From: Lolium rigidum
Taxonomy: Eukaryota; Streptophyta; Magnoliopsida; Poales; Poaceae
Direction of reading: 5' to 3'
DNA length: 64,000 nt
Assembly: GCF_022539505.1 (NCBI RefSeq)
Contig: NC_061514.1
Span: 330,753,090 to 330,817,089, forward strand
Positions 1-13,117 of the stretch are shown one piece after another (the first letter of the stretch is position 1; each line of letters opens with the position of its first letter). The notes under the pieces were generated by a model that did not search any database, had not been told where the DNA came from, and saw only the letters and a list, made by a program, of their open reading frames with translations. The position numbers and the translations under genes are program-made.

Positions 1-59
1 TTGTAATAAGATCATATATCATATCACATTGCACTGTTGTACTCCAACAAAATTTGCAG

Positions 60-370
60 GTGGAGGGTGTTGTGGAGGTGATGGATGGGCAGCCGGGGAA
101 CGTCATCTGCAACGCGGTCGAGAAGCACGGCGCTGATATCCTTGTCGTCGGCAGCCAGGGCTACGGCGCCATCAGGAGGTAAAGCGTTTTGTTGCTTTTG
201 TTCTCCATTGATTCTGCAGGTTTCAGCTGAGGAACTTCAAGCTAATGGTGATGGATTTCGACTGAACTCCTGCCTGTTTCAGGGCATTTCTTGGGAGCGT
301 GAGCGACTACTGCGCCCACAACGCGAACTGCTCGGTGATGATAGTGAAGCAGCCCAAGATCAAGAAATGA
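60..370 (+). CDS. Universal stress protein, 3' two exons (partial, gene 1)
   Basis: These are the last two coding exons (60-178 and 283-370) of a plant universal stress protein of the ATP-binding MJ0577-like class, probably a soluble nucleotide-binding stress protein. The window starts inside the preceding intron; the acceptor is TTTGCAG at 53-59. Exon 60-178 is 119 nt and the final exon 88 nt, the same lengths as the matching exons of the intact paralogue at 25223. The exon junction forms the signature G-2x-G-9x-G-S (GSQG, nine residues, GS) that binds ATP phosphates, followed by SVSDYC and a C-terminal beta strand (SVMIVK). The protein ends KKIK-like with TGA at 368-370. The upstream exons lie outside the window, so start and intactness cannot be judged. 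No frame damage is visible. A Stowaway MITE lies 100 bp downstream. Confidence 0.9.
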
Positions 371-1401
371 TCGCCATTTGGGACCGGTGTGGGAGATCGT
401 GTCCGATTCCAGTATGGACATTGTGCCGTTTGCGTGCCAGCGCACTGTATCCCTACTTAATTACTACGTACTTCATCCGTCCTCAAATAAGTGGACATCT
501 AGTCTCAAACTTTGTCCATCTATATTCCCAATGTATTTTAAATTAGCAAATGTTGTTTCTCTTTTATTGCACGGAAATCAAACTCAATAATATTCAGCAC
601 ATGTTATCTTAATTTTGTACGTGCACTTAGCCTATTGGAGGTGAAATAATTAAAGAGGAGAGAGATGTTGGTTGCATCTTCCCAATAATAATTTTCGCTT
701 CTTTTACTAATTTATCTTAAAAATTCCGCACGTCCATTTATTTGTGGACGGAGGGAGTAGTACTGAATGTTTGCTCATCCGAATGTTTGTATATCAGTGC
801 TTCGGGTTCATTTTCTGATATCATCATCATTTGCTCTGTTCAAGAGACTCACCATTCCATCCAGACCTTTCCTGTGGATGTAGCTATTGATTTGGATATA
901 TATATATACTATATAAAAAATGGCGTAAGATAAAATATATACATTTTGAGAAAGATGGAGTTGTACCCTCTAAAGGGACTAGTGTGGTTATCGTGTGAGG
1001 AGCACTAGAGCAGTTTTCTCGCTTGGCAATTTATTGAACAAAATACAAAATGAAATAATTGGTGATGGAGGATCAACTAACCATCATATTCTAGCGGCAG
1101 GATCTTCAAAACTATATATCAGTTTTCTATATGTTTCGGTGAACTGTTTATGTAGTACTACAACGAATGCTTTGACGACCATGCTTTTCCACCCATCTCA
1201 TAATTCATTATCAATATGAAGTTAGACACATCAAAGGTGGGATGACTCTACGCATTATGTGGGTACCTCACATGTCATATGTTGCCCTTTGACACTAATT
1301 TATTCCGTTTCAATAATTAAAACCAAAATATGCACGGCAAAAAATAAAACTCGAGGTTTCTCTCGATTTTTTTCCAATATTTTTTCCTTGCATAAGGCAG
1401 T
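371..1401. other. Intergenic: USP gene 1 downstream region
   Basis: AT-rich DNA between the USP gene 1 stop codon and the Tat retrotransposon. It contains one Stowaway MITE (469-759) and a short TA run near 897-912. No further gene was recognised. A motif CAATATTTTTTCCTTGCATA directly left of the retrotransposon (about 1375-1395) recurs just right of it (about 22950-22970), so it was a local repeat before the insertion. Confidence 0.6.
469..759. mobile_element. Stowaway-type MITE (Tc1/mariner)
   Basis: The left end reads TACTTCATCCGTCCTCAAAT and the right end is its imperfect inverse (ATTTGTGGACGGAGGGAGTA). The ends carry the Stowaway consensus CTCCCTCCGT and lie at TA dinucleotides. There is no coding capacity. 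It sits in the 3' flank of USP gene 1 and may supply transcript-end sequence. The exact boundary is uncertain by 3 bp because two TA steps are possible on the right. Confidence 0.8.
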
Positions 1402-1960
1402 TGTCGTTGCCTAATCGACGGTACCTCGGAGGAGGGATCCTCACGAGGGGGAGAAAAAGTAGGGGCCATAGGGCGGAGTGCACACGGGACGGTGGTACGC
1501 GAGTTACCCAGCTTCGGAACACCTGCACGATGACAGGGCCTACTGCTGCTTGTCTGGAATTATCTGGGCGCTTTCGCGTTGTTACAATGAGTTGTGGTTG
1601 TGCCTCTAGGGCTCCCGGGATCCGGCTTATAAAGGCGCACGGATCTAGGGTTTACATGGAGAGTCCTAGCCGGATTACAGATAGCCTAACTACGGTACAA
1701 TATCTTGCCGTGCACGTCACGGATCCGCCTTCCATATACGTCGTACTGGATCCGGGTTCCTCATGGGCCTTCATGGATCCGGGTTACTCCTAATGTCGGT
1801 AAGGATCCGGCTTACTGATCCTGGGCTGGACTTCTTCCTTTATGATCAACAGCAACTGGGCCGCCCGATGGGCCACATGCCTCATCACCATCTGTGGGCC
1901 ACCCGGGCTTGCCGGATCTAGGCACTGTCGATGGTACACCCTTGAAGTATACCCACAACA
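1402..1960 (-). repeat. 3' LTR of the Tat element (left)
   Basis: 559 bp, from TGTCG to CAACA, matching the right LTR over its full length with about ten visible differences. Most read as C-to-T or G-to-A in this copy, as expected from methyl-C deamination. It contains several GGATCC/ATCCGG motifs. ORFs within it are spurious. Confidence 0.92.
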
Positions 1961-4545
1961 GTAGCCCCCAGAGTTCTCCGAGTTTCACCTGCAGTTTCCG
2001 CCTTGCTGGTCCATCATGATCTCCGGCAAACGTTGGTAACGCGGAGAAACTTGAAGAGCTCCAACTTCACATTTTCTTCTTTCCCCAACTTATTAGTCGG
2101 AAAATGCTCCCATCCTGCGGGACTTCATCCATCGACATTCCAAAGAACATTTCCGGGTCACTCCCTGCTCGTGAATGAGAACGAACTTATCCTCACGCAA
2201 TTACCCGGAATCTTAAAAGACTCAAACGGTTTCGCCAATTCTGGCGCCATTTTCGCGCGATTTCCGCGGTAACTTATCTCTAGCCATTTTTACCGTTAGG
2301 GTTTGGGACACGTGTCACGCATCCAACGGTGCGACGCTTGCGTTCCGACCACAAGATGCGGAACACGAATCTTATCCCCTCAGCCTATAAATATCCGCCG
2401 TCGAGCCCTTTACCCTCATTCACCCCCTTCTCTCCTCTCAGCCAAGCGCCGCCCACGAGCTCTTCTCCGCCGTGCCGGAATCTCGCCGGAACCTCGCCGG
2501 AGTCGCTTCGCCGCCGCACGGTGTTCGTCCAGTTCTTAACTTCAGCGAGCCACCGCGCAGAAACCTCGTCGCCGGCGACTCCGACCACCACGGACTCCAT
2601 CACGGTGAGCTCTCGAGCTTCGTTCTCGTGCCGTAGTTGGTAGGGGTGAACTTCGGGGAAGACAATGTGGGATCCGACTAAAGTAAGTTTCCGCCAAACT
2701 CTTTTTCCTCAGATGTCTTCAACGACTCCGCCTCCGACCTCGGAGCCGATCATGGCGACCCCGATCTCCTCCGCCCCTCCTCCCTTCGTTCCAGTCCGGC
2801 TGGATCCTTCAAAGGATTCCGGCAAGGAGGCCGAGGGGACCTCTGCTCACCCGGAGAAAGCTCCCGGGGAGGGTCAAACGGAGCTCCAGGCGGAAGAGGC
2901 CACGAAAAAATCAAAAGCTCGGAAGCGAGATTCTGAGGCTAAAGGAAAGTGGTGGCCCTGTACCACCACCGAGATGGAACTCAAGAACCTCGAGTCGGAG
3001 GGCTTTCTGCAACCCGGAAGCTGGAGGTCAGTTCCAAATGAACTTGCTCCGGCTCCGAAAGACGATGAGATGGTGCTGACGAAGGCGCTGGTAGAGCGCG
3101 GATTTTCATTTCCGCGTTCAGACTTCTTCCTGGAGATTCTGAAGACGTACGGACTCCAACCCCACAACATATCTCCAAACAGCGTCCTCGCCATCAGCAA
3201 CCACGTCGCCCTCTGCGAAGGCCATCTCCGGGTAACCCCGAGATTTCTCTATTCCAATATTTTTCTCTCGTCAAGAAGGAGAGGATCCGGCAATCTGCCG
3301 AACTCGCTACATGCGGATCCGTCACCTTTATGCTCCGCCCGGGCCGCGTCTACCCCCCTACCGACCGCCACGAATCCGCGAGGTACTGGTCCGGGGGTTT
3401 CTTCTATCTGAAGGACGTCTCCGACCCCGCGAGCAAAAGGAAACTTCCGGCTTTTAAGAACTGCCCCGCCACCGAGCTTCCGTCATGGACGCACTGCCCC
3501 CACTTCTCCGACTCGCCTCAACTGACCCGCGCTGTTAGGCGGATCTGCAAGCTCACGGAGGAGGGGCTGACGGGGAAGGACTTAACCCTTTCCTGGTTCA
3601 CCAAGCGGATCCAGCCGCTGCAACACAGGGACCGCCTGATGTTTGAATACACGGGGCGCGACGATCCAATGCGCGCCACCAAAGACAATCTTTCCGCCGA
3701 CGCCATCGACAAGAGGATCCGGGTCCTCCTCAAGATCTCATGTGAACTCCATGTTCACGTATGCAACAAAGATATCCATACAAATGGATCCGGAACCGCG
3801 GTATGTCGTCTTGACTTTGGTTTATTATTTTTCTTCAAACTTTTTCATCTAAGTGTTAACTTTGTATTAGCTCGAGGCGCTTGAGGAAAATGAACTCGGA
3901 ACTCTCCTCCGAGTCCCATCCACCGGCCACGCGGATCCGGAAGCTGCATCGGAGGCGGAAGCTCCCGAGGCTTCCCGCCCCGCTAAGAGGAAGAAGCCGG
4001 CTCCTTCCAGCCCCTATGCAAAACGCGCCCGCGAAGTGCCCAGCATCGCGGCCACCCGGAAATTGGAGGCGGAAAAGAAACGCCTCTCGCTGATTAATAC
4101 CAGCAACAAGGGGCAGCCTGCGATCCAGCATTTCTTCAAACCTTCCGGGTAAACGTCCACTTCCGAGATCCAAGTTCTGGTTTAACGCTTGCTCTTATAC
4201 TTATGTTTTTTCTGAAGCTCCGGAAGCCAGCCTCCCAAGGCCCCAAAGGTCCTCAAGAAGAGAGCCAAGCCATCTCCGGCTTCATTTCCCATCACTCCTG
4301 AGGTTGAAGTGCCGCCCAAGGCTTCCTCCGCCACCAAGCCGGATCCAAAGGATATCATCAACATTGATGACCTTCCTGAAGATCCCGTTCCTCATGGCGA
4401 CTCCGCCAAGGGTACCTCGTCCCCAATTCCTCCACCAGATCAACCAAGCTCCGCTTTCGCGGAGCCCACTGAAGAAGAACAGGAGCAAAAGGCTAAGCTC
4501 CTCCAAGTTACCAACGCGCCCCGAGTCAACCTCCAACCAACTCCG

Positions 4546-6329
4546 TGTAGGATAACGTTGCATAGAAAACAAAAAATTTCCTACCGCAAACACGCAATCC
4601 AAGCCAAGATGCAATCTAGAAGACGGTAGCAACGAGGGGGTATCGAGTCTCACCCTTGAAGAGATTCCAAAGCCTACAAGATGAGGCTCTTGTTGCTGCG
4701 GTAGACGTTCACTTGCCGCTTGCAAAAGCGCGTAGAAGATCTTGATCACGATCGGTTCCGGCGCCACGAACGGGCAGCACCTCCGTACTCGGTCACACGT
4801 TCGGTTGTTAATGAAGACGACGTCCACCTCCCCGTTCCAGCGGGCAGCGGAAGTAGTAGCTCCTCTTGAATCCGACAGCACGACGGCGTGGTGTCGGTGG
4901 CGGTGGAGGATCCCGGCGGAGCTTCGCTAAGCGTGCGGGGAAGAAGGAGGAGTGGGGCGGCTAGGGTTTGGGGAGAGGGGGTGGCCGGCCTCCAAGGGGT
5001 GCGGCCAAGGTGGTGGCTTTGGTGTGGCCGGCCCCCTCCCCTATGCCCCTCATTATATAGGTGGAACCCAAGTGTTGGTGTCCAAGTCTTCCAATAAGAC
5101 CCGAAACCAAAACCTTCCATAGGAGGGGGCAATCCTAGCCCAACTAGGACTCCCACCCAAAGGTGGGATTCCCACCTCCCATGTGGGGGTGGCCGGCCCC
5201 CTATGGTGGAGTCCACTTGGGACTCCACCCCATCTAGGGCTGGCCGGCCATGGAGGTGGAGTCCCTTGTGGACTCCACCTTCCTTGGTGGTTTCTTCCGG
5301 ACTTTTCTAGAACCTTCTAGAACCTTCCATAGAACCTTCCGCGACATTTTATTTCTCATAAGATGACATCCTATATATGAATCTTATTCTCCGGACCATT
5401 CCGGAACTCCTCGTGATGTCCGGGATCTCATCCGGGACTCCGAACAAATATTCGAACTCCATTCCATAATTCAAGTACTACCATTTCAACATCCAACTTT
5501 AAGTGTGTCACCCTACGGTTCGAGAACTATGCGGACATGGTTGAGTACTCACTCCGACCAATAACCAATAGCGGGATCCGGGAGATCCATAATGGCTCCC
5601 ACATATTCAACGATGACTTTAGTGATCGAATGAACCATTCACATACATTACCAATTCCCTTTGTCTCACGATATTTTACTTGTCCGAGGTTTGATCTTCG
5701 GTATCACTCTATACCTTGTTCAACCTCGTTTCTCGATAAGTACTCTTTACTCGTACCGTGGTATGTGGTCTCTTATGAACTTATTCATATGCTTGCAAGA
5801 CATTAGACGACATTCCACCGAGAGGGCCCGAGTATATCTATCCGTCATCGGGATGGACAAATCCCATCGTTGATCCATATGCCTCAACTCATACTTTCCG
5901 GATACTTAATCCCACCTTTATAACCACCCATTTACGCAGTGGCATTTGATGTAATCAAAGTACCTTTCCGGTATAAGTGATTTACATGATCTCATGGTCA
6001 TAAGGACTAGGTAACTATGTATCGAAAGCTTATAGCAAATAACTTAATGACGAGATCTTATGCTACGCTTAATTGGGTGAATCCATTACATCATTCATAC
6101 AATGATATAACCTTGTTATTAATAACATCCAATGTTCATGATTATGAAACTAATCATCCATTAATCAACAAGCTAGTTAAGAGGCATACTAGGGACTCTT
6201 TGTTGTTTACATATCACACATGTATCAATGTTTCGGTTAATACAATTATAGCATGGTATGTAAGCATTATCATAAACACAAAGATATATAATAACCATTT
6301 ATTATTGCCTCTTGGGCATATCTCCAACA
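4546..6329 (-). repeat. 3' LTR of the Copia element (left)
   Basis: 1784 bp, TGTAGG...CCAACA on the plus strand, nearly identical to the right copy (about ten small differences noticed by eye). It includes the GC-rich block at 4890-5280 and an AT-rich half. All ORFs in it are LTR shadows. Confidence 0.92.
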
Positions 6330-9300
6330 GTCTCCCACTTGCACTAGAGTCAATAATCTAGTTTACATTTGTAAAGATATAACACCTTGGCCTTTCGGTG
6401 CTTTATCATGTTTTGCTCACGGGAGAGGTTTTAGTCAACGGATCTGACACGCTCAGAACCGTATGTATTTTGTAATTCATTTGCGTCTCAACGCATCACT
6501 CATTTCCAAATGAGTCGGCATTAAATATGTTTGGTCTTCTGGTGGAACCTTAATTCCGCGGTCTGAAATATGTCACTAATATTGTCATACACAATATAGC
6601 TTCAAAGTCCTGACACTATCGGAACTACACCAAGTTCTCAAAGAACCTTTTGACTTAACATCCTTTGTCATTGTCAAAGTAATGACATACTCTGCCTTCT
6701 TTTGTAGAATCCGTCACAATATTTAGAACTCTTCTAAATCTAGCATAGACAACTTCTAGCTCATTGTGCTACCTTTTAAACAACACTTAGTCTAATTTGA
6801 GATTGAAATTATATTTTATATGTGACAAAACCAATATCGGTGTAACACCTTACAGTGATTTGTTTGTCATTTCTTCATACAAATATATATATATATATAT
6901 ATATATCCTTAGTTCTTCTAAAGTACTCAAGGATATTCTTACTGTCGTCCAATGATCATCATATGAATCATTCTGGTATATGCTCATAACACTTTATAGC
7001 ACATGATATCTGATTGTGTACATATTATTCGTGATCTATAATCACTCATGTGTTTTTACTCATTGAGTGTCGGATACACTCAAGTCTTGTTAAACCTTCA
7101 CATGACAAGAACATTTTCTTAATATTTCTATATTGAACTACTTCAATATCCATCATATGTACTTTGACTTAAACTTATTTATGTGTTTCAATCTATCTTC
7201 ATAGATCTTGACACTAAATTTGTTTCAGTCCATATCCTTTCATTGAAGTTAATCCTCAATGAAACCTTTTTAATCAAGTATATAATTACATCATTTATAA
7301 CCAACTATATGTCACCTACATAAAGTATTATAAATGTGTCTTAGCGCTCCCACTTAATTTCTTGCAAATGCAAGCCTCTCCATCGTCTTTGATGAAATCA
7401 AAAACTCTTTGATTATTTCATCTGGTGAAGATTCCAACTCCGCAATACTTACTTCATTCAATTGAAGTTCGTATATCTATCTAGTATTCCACGGACCAGC
7501 AAAACTCTTGGTTGTATCTTGTATACACCTTTAATACATACTTCTGATAAGTAATGTATTTTGCCATCCTACTAGCATATCTTATAAAAGAAATATGTAG
7601 TGATTACTAGAATAATCCATATAGACTATAAGCATTGCTACGGAAGATCTAATCTTATCGTAGTCAACTCTTTGAACTTTGTCGTAAACAATTTTTCAAC
7701 AAGTCGAGCTTCTTCAAAGTCTATAGATCCATTTACTTTCAAAAAGTATTCATCTATTATGGATTTCATGGTGCATGGCCATTTTAACGGAGTCAGGGCC
7801 CATCATAACTTCTTTGTTTGTAGTTGGTTTATCATTTGTTCAAAATCAATCCTTTGTTCACAAATCATTTATTTGATCACAAAGTAAACCATACCTACAA
7901 GATTCAATATGTACTTCGATCTCCATGGCTAAAACACTTTGTAGTCATGGGAGCCATGATCGTTATGGCCGCTTCCGAAACCAATTCCGATGCTGCGCTA
8001 CTCTGATCATTATGCTCAGGTTCATAAACCTTATCAAAATATATTGTCCTCCCACTCAAATACTTCACTAGAAACAATTTCTCGGAAATAAGAAACATTG
8101 ACAAACACTTTTGTCTTTGTCTTGTGGGAAGAATTCCCAGTTAAATCTCTGGGATAACCAACAAAGACATTCATCCGATTTTGGTTGTAAACTCTTAGAC
8201 CAAAATTTAAAGAAAAGACTATTAGGGTTTATACCCATACCATAACTTGTATGGTGTCATTTCAACGGATCATGATGATGCTCTATTTAGTGTAAAAGCG
8301 GTAGTCACTAAAACATAATCCACAAAAATATAATGGCGTCATAATATTTTATCTCATCATTAATCCAACAAGGTTTGGATACATATCTCGGATACTATAT
8401 CATCATTATGATACTCCAAGAAATGTGAGTTGTAGAACAATTTCATAACTCTCTTAGATGTTCGCTAAAACTCGTAATTCAAATATTTCCACCATGATCC
8501 AATCATAGATATTTGATTTTTCTATTACGATGATTTCCACTTCATGTTGAAATTTATTTGAATCCTATTCAAATGTTTCAAACTTTTCCTTATTGAATAT
8601 ATCCACATATATACTCAATTCATTGTTTGAAAGTTTTCATGAAGTAGAAGAATCTTCCGCACACAACTATGCCCAGTGAACCACATATATCATTATGTAT
8701 GTTTTCACTAAGTTAGTTGCCCGTTCAACTTTTGGCCTATGAACGGTATTTTAGTCATTACTTTTAGAAAAGATATTGCAAGCGCCAAACGATTCAAAAA
8801 ATCAAATGACTCCAAAAATCCATTTGCATGGAGTTCCATCATGCATTCCTTTCTAACATGACCTAAATGGCGGTTCCACAAATAAGTGGAATTCAAATCA
8901 TTTGCCTTATGGCATTTTAGCGTCAGTGTTATGTATGTATGTTTCACCATTAAGATTTATAATAACTTATCCATCGTACATGGAGTAATGTCATAATTTG
9001 AACAACTCATTGTTTTCATTTGACCGAGCAAAATAACAATTATTAAGTTCTTTATTATAAATTCTAAGGGCTAGATAGAATGCCAACGACGAACATAATA
9101 ACACTTTATTTTGTTCCGGACGTGCATTCCTATCATATTCCTTGTCGAGTCACTTAGGCCATTGTATTCTTGTATTGCGTTGTTTTGTATGACACTTCAT
9201 ACCAACCAATATAGTACTAATACCCAAGAATTTCATAGTGTGACTTAACTAGGAATACAACCATAACATGTATATCATTTATATACACCTGAGCTAGACT

Positions 9301-11335
9301 TTCTAGTCTTTTCTTTTCTTTTGCCAAAATATCTTTTGCAGTTTCTCTTTTAGCTTTTCTCATTATTCAGAAAAACATTTCAACATCAATAACTTCTAGG
9401 TTTGTTGGTCAAATACCAATAACCTTGAGGTTCTTACTTTGAAGTTGATCATCATATGACAAGTGTTTCAGATTTCACTATTAGTAAATTTGTAATATGA
9501 TGAACAATTTCACTCATAATTTTATCCATCAATTCATGATAACTTTCTGAGACCATGTCTGTACATGCTAGGCTCATAAAGTTTAAACCTTAGTATTCGC
9601 ATATGCAAAACTGGCTTGCACCCGTTGGAAGCACACGTAGAATCTATAACACCCGATCATCACGTGATGCTTCGAAACGACGAGTCTTAGCAACGGTGCA
9701 TACTAAGGACAATCACTTCATGGATATGCGAATATCGTTAGTGCCCCAATAGTTGGAGGATTGGGACGCCTTGCGTCTTCAACCTTCGTACATTCCCATA
9801 AAACTTATGAGTTTATGTAGTCTCACCAAATTTATATTCTATCATCTTGCAATAAGGTCTTAGATATCACATATATCTCGTACCTTGATTATTTCTGAAA
9901 ACTAAATTTTCAGCTCCTTACTTTTCAAACAGATTTGAACTTCAAGTTTCACGGAGACAAGATAACTTTAGGTACTAATTGAAACCATAGCTCTCTGAAT
10001 CAACAAAGTGAGTTTCACTAAAAGTTTGCAATAGGACTTAATCATTTCTTGATTCATTAACAATACGGTAACAATCCGTAAAGTTTCTAGTCAGATTTTA
10101 ACAGTATTTCTATCTCAATTATAAGACTAGCGCATAGTAGTAAACGGATGCCAATACTACAAAATTAATTCAAAATACTACCCAGACTATGTTTATGATA
10201 ATTAGTTCATGTTTTAATCTAATTACTAATGAACTCCCACTTAATACAACATCCCCCATAGTTGTTAAGTGGTACACGATCCAAATCCACTACACCAAAA
10301 ACCGATCATCACGTGAGATGATGTAGCTTCAATGGTGAACATCAACATGTTGATCATATCATCCATATGACTCATGTTCAACCTTTCGGTTTCCGTTGTC
10401 CCGAGGCCATGTCTGTACATGCTAGGCTCGTCAAGCAAACCCAAGTATTCCGCGTGTGCAACATGGCTTACACTCGTTGTATGTTGAGTTTATCACACCC
10501 GATCATCACGAGATGCTTCAAAACGTCAAACAATGCAACGGTGCATACGAGGGGAGAACACTTTATTATCTTGATATTAATGTGAGGGATCATCTTATAA
10601 TGCTACCGTCGCGTTCTAAGCAAAATAAGATGCATAAAGGATTAACATCACATGCAGTTCATATGTGATATGATATGGCCCTTTTGTCTTTGCGCCTTTG
10701 ATCTTCATCTCCAAAGCACGGACATGATCTCCATCATCTTTGGGCATGATCTCCATCATCGTCGGCGTAGCGTCAAGGTCCATGGCGCCGTCTTCATGGT
10801 TGTTCACCTCATGTAGCAACTATTACAACTACTTTGAAATACTACTCAACATGAAATTTAAAGACAACCATAAGGCTCCTGCCGGTTGCCACAATACAAT
10901 AATGATCATCTCATACATATTCATCATCACATTATGGCCATATCACATCACCAAACCCTGCAAAAACAAGTTAGACGCTCTCTAATTTGGTTTGCATATT
11001 TTACGTGGTTTAGGGTTTTCGATATAGATCTAATCTACCTACGAACATGAACCACAACGTTGATACTAATGTTGTCAATAGAAGAGTAAATTGAATCTTT
11101 ACTATAGTAGGAGAGACAGACACCCGCAAAGCCTCTTATGCAATACAAGTTGCATGTCGAACGAGGAACAAGTCTCATGAACGCGGTCATGTAAAGTTAG
11201 TCCGAGCCGCTTCATCCCACTATGCCATAAAGATGCAAAGTACTCAACTAAAGATAACAAGAGCATCAACGCCCACAAAACCATTGTGTTCTACTCGTGC
11301 AACCATCTATGCATAGACACGGCTCCGATACCACT
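6330..11335 (-). pseudogene. Degenerate Copia gag-pol region
   Basis: About 5 kb of AT-rich sequence between the Copia LTRs. Every reading frame is interrupted and no ORF exceeds about 100 codons on the sense (minus) strand. Two stretches resemble Copia polyprotein: 8708-8950 (pre-integrase zinc region with LGHV) and about 8100-8190 (end of the integrase region). An (AT)n run lies at about 6885-6905. Decay is far greater than the divergence between the flanking LTRs. Confidence 0.7.
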
Positions 11336-13117
11336 CGTAGGATAACGTTGCATAGAAAACAAAAATTTTCCTACCGCAAACACGCAATCCAAGCCAAGAT
11401 GCAATCTAGAAGACGGTAGCAACGAGGGGGTATCGAGTCTCACCCTTGAAGAGATTCCAAAGCCTACAAGATGAGGCTCTTGTTGCTGCGGTAGACGTTC
11501 ACTTGCCGCTTGCAAAAGCGCGTAGAAGATCTTGATCACGATCGGTTCCGGCGCCACGAACGGGCAGCACCTCCGTACTCGGTCACACGTTCGGTTGTTA
11601 ATGAAGACGACGTCCACCTCCCCGTTCCAGCGGGCAGTGGAAGTAGTAGCTCCTCTTGAATCCGACAGCACGACGGCGTGGTGTCGGTGGCGGTGGAGGA
11701 TCCCGGCGGAGCTTCGCTAAGCGTGCGGGGAAGAAGGAGGAGTGGGGCGGCTAGGGTTTGGGGAGAGGGGGTGGCCGGCCTCCAAGGGGTGCGGCCAAGG
11801 TGGTGGCTTTGGTGTGGCCGGCCCCTCCCCTATGCCCCTCATTATATAGGTGGAACCCAAGTGTTGGTGTCCAAGTCTTCGAATAAGACCCGAAACCAAA
11901 ACCTTCCATAGGAGGGGCAATCCTAGCCCAACTAGGACTCCCACCCAAAGGTGGGATTCCCACCTCCCATGTGGGGGTGGCCGGCCCCCTATGGTGGAGT
12001 CCACTTGGGACTCCACCCCATCTAGGGCTGGCCGGCCATGGAGGTGGAGTCCCTTGTGGACTCCACCTTCCTTGGTGGTTTCTTCCGGACTTTTCTAGAA
12101 CCTTCTAGAACCTTCCATAGAACCTTCCGCGACATTTTATTTCTCATAAGATGACATCCTATATATGAATCTTATTCTCCGGACCATTCCGGAACTCCTC
12201 GTGATGTCCGGGATCTCATCCGGGACTCCGAACAAATATTCGAACTCCATTCCATAATTCAAGTACTACCATTTCAACATCCAACTTTAAGTGTGTCACC
12301 CTACGGTTCGAGAACTATGCGGACATGGTTGAGTACTCACTCCGACCAATAACCAATAGCGGGATCCGGAGATCCATAATGGCTCCCACATATTCAACGA
12401 TGACTTTAGTGATCGAATGAACCATTCACATACATTACCAATTCCCTTTGTCTCACGATATTTTACTTGTCCGAGGTTTGATCTTCGGTATCACTCTATA
12501 CCTTGTTCAACCTCGTTTCCTGATAAGTACTCTTTACTCGTACCGTGGTATGTGGTCTCTTATGAACTTATTCATATGCTTGCAAGACATTAGACGACAT
12601 TCCACCGAGAGGGCCCGAGTATATCTATCCGTCATCGGGATGGACAAATCCCACTGTTGATCCATATGCCTCAACTCATACTTTCCGGATACTTAATCCC
12701 ACCTTTATAACCACCCATTTACGCAGATGGCATTTGATGTAATCAAAGTACCTTTCCGGTATAAGTGATTTACATGATCTCATGGTCATAAGGACTAGGT
12801 AACTATGTATCGAAAGCTTATAGCAAATAACTTAATGACGAGATCTTATGCTACGCTTAATTGGGTGAATCCATTACATCATTCATACAATGATATAACC
12901 TTGTTATTAATAACATCCAATGTTCATGATTATGAAACTAATCATCCATTAATCAACAAGCTAGTTAAGAGGCATACTAGGGACTCTTTGTTGTTTACAT
13001 ATCACACATGTATCAATGTTTCGGTTAATACAATTATAGCATGGTATGTAAGCATTATCATAAACACAAAGATATATAATAACCATTTATTATTGCCTCT
13101 TGGGCATATCTCCAACA
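11336..13117 (-). repeat. 5' LTR of the Copia element (right)
   Basis: 1782 bp partner of the left LTR. Its inner edge begins CGTAGG where the outer LTR begins TGTAGG. It is followed directly by target duplication CTCCG and by the continuing exon of the interrupted antisense gene. Confidence 0.92.

Larger units (their letters stand above)
4546..13117 (-). mobile_element. Complete Copia element, BARE1/Angela-like, coding region dead
   Basis: LTRs at 4546-6329 and 11336-13117 flanked by a perfect CTCCG duplication (4541-4545, 13118-13122). On the minus strand the LTR begins TGTTGGAGATATGCCC, as in Angela/BARE1/WIS. The PBS on the minus strand (TGGTATCGGAGC) is close to the initiator-Met PBS and lies at about 11333 down to 11322. 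The PPT (AAGTGGGAGAC) abuts the left LTR at 6330-6340. The internal region has about the length of an autonomous copy (5.0 kb) but no long ORF. Remnants include a GAG-pre-integrase-like stretch (8708-8950, LNSTYLWNRHLGHV) and an integrase C-terminal-like stretch (about 8100-8190, FVGYP). Confidence 0.9.

Noticed and set aside
5537..6361. Plus-strand ORFs in the Copia LTR
   Set aside because: They recur at 12448-13308 because they lie in the paired LTR. They have no protein features and are antisense to the element.
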